A DNA stretch of 7,634 bases from the NCBI GenBank assembly GCA_013329295.1, contig DUKP01000070.1:1-7634 (forward strand). Direction: 5' to 3'. Below the pieces are notes generated by a model. That model worked only from the letters and a program-made list of their open reading frames with translations. It ran no database searches and had not been told where the DNA came from. Source of the stretch: Candidatus Poseidoniaceae archaeon (GTDB lineage: Archaea; Thermoplasmatota; Poseidoniia; Poseidoniales; Poseidoniaceae). A program made the position numbers and the translations under genes. This document shows, piece by piece, positions 7,004 through 7,634 of the stretch (its first letter is position 1; each line of letters begins with the position of its first letter).

Positions 7004-7061
7004 TCCACTCAGTCTATCCGAGATGCATTCCCTTCAAGAATGAACCGCACATCGGAGAATC
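7004..7061. promoter_or_regulatory. Short divergent intergenic region between icd and the OsmC gene
   Basis: These 58 bases must hold, or overlap, the promoters of both divergent genes. I see no convincing TATA box on either strand, and the stretch is less AT-rich than the other intergenic region. A small inverted repeat, CATTC-N7-GAATG, spans 7026-7042 near the middle and could be a shared operator, but five-base arms are weak evidence. The only clear signal is the OsmC ribosome binding site at its right end. Confidence 0.35.
7054..7057 (+). promoter_or_regulatory. Ribosome binding site of the OsmC-family gene
   Basis: GGAG followed by a four-base spacer (AATC) and the ATG at 7062. It supports this start; an in-frame stop lies at 7041. 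Confidence 0.55.
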
Positions 7062-7454
7062 ATGTTGGGACGCGTTGAATGGAAAGAAGGCTCTAAAGTA
7101 GACTGCTTCAATGAAGCAGGAGATTGCATTGAAATTGATTGGGATAATGGGCCAACACCAGTACAGGTCGTGCTTCAAATGATTGGGGCTTGTTCATTAG
7201 CAGACATTCAGACTGGACTTAAAGGAAGGAAAATAGACAAAATATGGATAGAGTTGGCTGCCGAACGGAAGACGACAGCACCTAAGGTATTCACTAAAAT
7301 TAACATGACGTACCATGTTGATGCAGAAGCACCCAAGAAATTGGTAAAGAGATTGGTAGAGAAAAGTCATGAAACATATTGTACAGTATCTAATATGTTC
7401 AAGTCAACGGTAGAGATAACCTCAGATGTTGTTGTTAATGGTGAACTTTGTTGA
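7062..7454 (+). CDS. OsmC/Ohr-family peroxide-stress protein
   Basis: A 130-residue soluble protein of the OsmC superfamily, whose members reduce organic or inorganic peroxides using two conserved cysteines. C44 sits in QMIGACSLADIQTGLKGRK, matching the family's helix with the peroxidatic cysteine. C107 sits in SHETYCTVSNMFKS, matching the resolving-cysteine block. E68-R69 in LAAERK corresponds to the family's conserved GER-like motif, whose arginine helps activate the cysteine. The spacing and the HETYC.VSNM block look closer to the YhfA-like branch of OsmC than to Ohr, and the substrate of that branch is poorly defined. A good ribosome binding site supports the ATG. The gene diverges from icd, a source of NADPH, which may point to shared redox control; this is inference. 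Its last 33 bases overlap the unrecognised gene on the other strand. Confidence 0.9.
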   Translation: MLGRVEWKEGSKVDCFNEAGDCIEIDWDNGPTPVQVVLQMIGACSLADIQTGLKGRKIDKIWIELAAERKTTAPKVFTKINMTYHVDAEAPKKLVKRLVEKSHETYCTVSNMFKSTVEITSDVVVNGELC

Positions 7455-7634
7455 TGATAACATCTGCATTGCTTTAGTCAACAAGTCTCTCAAGATGTCG
7501 TGTAGAGGCACCCATCTATTTGGAATTGAATTAGGTGCGCCACTAAGATTCAAAATATTATTTTCAGATTTGATCTTGGCAAACGGCCTAACTGGGCCAG
7601 AACCATCAACATTGATGATTACAGAGATTTCATA
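7422..7634 (-). CDS. C-terminal part of an unrecognised gene (partial)
   Basis: On the minus strand one frame is open from the window edge for 70 codons to a TGA at 7422-7424, while both other minus frames hit stops within the first few codons. The product begins YEISVIINVDGSGPVRPF and continues through RWVPLHDILRDLLTKAMQML to a polar tail, suggesting a beta-strand region followed by an amphipathic helix. I do not recognise a family. The start lies outside the window. It converges on the OsmC gene with a 33-base overlap, longer than the four-base overlaps elsewhere here. Without this gene the last 180 bases would be empty, which is unlikely in such a compact region. Confidence 0.6.
   Translation of the reverse strand, partial: YEISVIINVDGSGPVRPFAKIKSENNILNLSGAPNSIPNRWVPLHDILRDLLTKAMQMLSSTKFTINNNI

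Noticed and set aside
7014..7028. Four-codon upstream frame (ATG to TAG) before icd on the minus strand
   Set aside because: Very short frames of this kind arise readily by chance and nothing suggests attenuation.

Overview
This AT-rich, tightly packed window probably comes from a streamlined archaeon, perhaps a marine Thermoplasmatota (Marine Group II) type. That placement is an inference. It rests on a short left-edge fragment resembling the end of the archaeal H/ACA RNP protein Gar1, on a large PIN-domain protein of a style common in archaea, on DHH-family content, and on the dense layout. No rRNA, tRNA, CRISPR array, transposase or prophage gene is visible, and no gap between genes is longer than about 120 bases.

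Layout, left to right. The window opens with the last codons of an upstream gene (2-73, +), followed by a DHH-family phosphoesterase (138-1115, +). The latter converges with a small four-helix membrane protein that looks like the DUF4079 / cytochrome b561-like group (1112-1591, -). A 122-base divergent intergenic region (1592-1713) holds a perfect 7+7 inverted repeat and a candidate TATA element. Next is the most striking gene, a 1131-residue protein (1714-5109, +): about 900 residues of alpha-helical, TPR-like solenoid followed by a C-terminal PIN nuclease domain with apparently intact acidic residues. It converges, with overlapping stop codons, on a class I SAM-dependent methyltransferase (5106-5780, -). 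The methyltransferase is translationally coupled behind an NADP-type isocitrate dehydrogenase, icd (5777-7003, -). Divergent from icd across 58 bases is an OsmC-family peroxide/thiol-stress protein (7062-7454, +). The window ends in the C-terminal part of an unrecognised minus-strand gene (7422-7634, -) whose 3' end overlaps the OsmC gene.

Most genes look like housekeeping functions: phosphoester turnover, the TCA cycle with NADPH supply, peroxide defence, and a possible membrane haem protein. Divergent icd and OsmC genes would fit shared redox physiology, but this is inference. The candidate for something undescribed is the solenoid-PIN protein. Its order of parts resembles eukaryotic SMG5/SMG6/EST1 proteins (helical-repeat scaffold, then PIN). 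No toxin-antitoxin or defence partner sits beside it, so a role in RNA processing or turnover is the leading guess.

Two compositional themes recur. Several genes have GTG or TTG starts, and genes overlap at their ends: TTAG and TTAA at two convergent stops, GTGA at the icd-methyltransferase junction, and 33 bases at the right edge.
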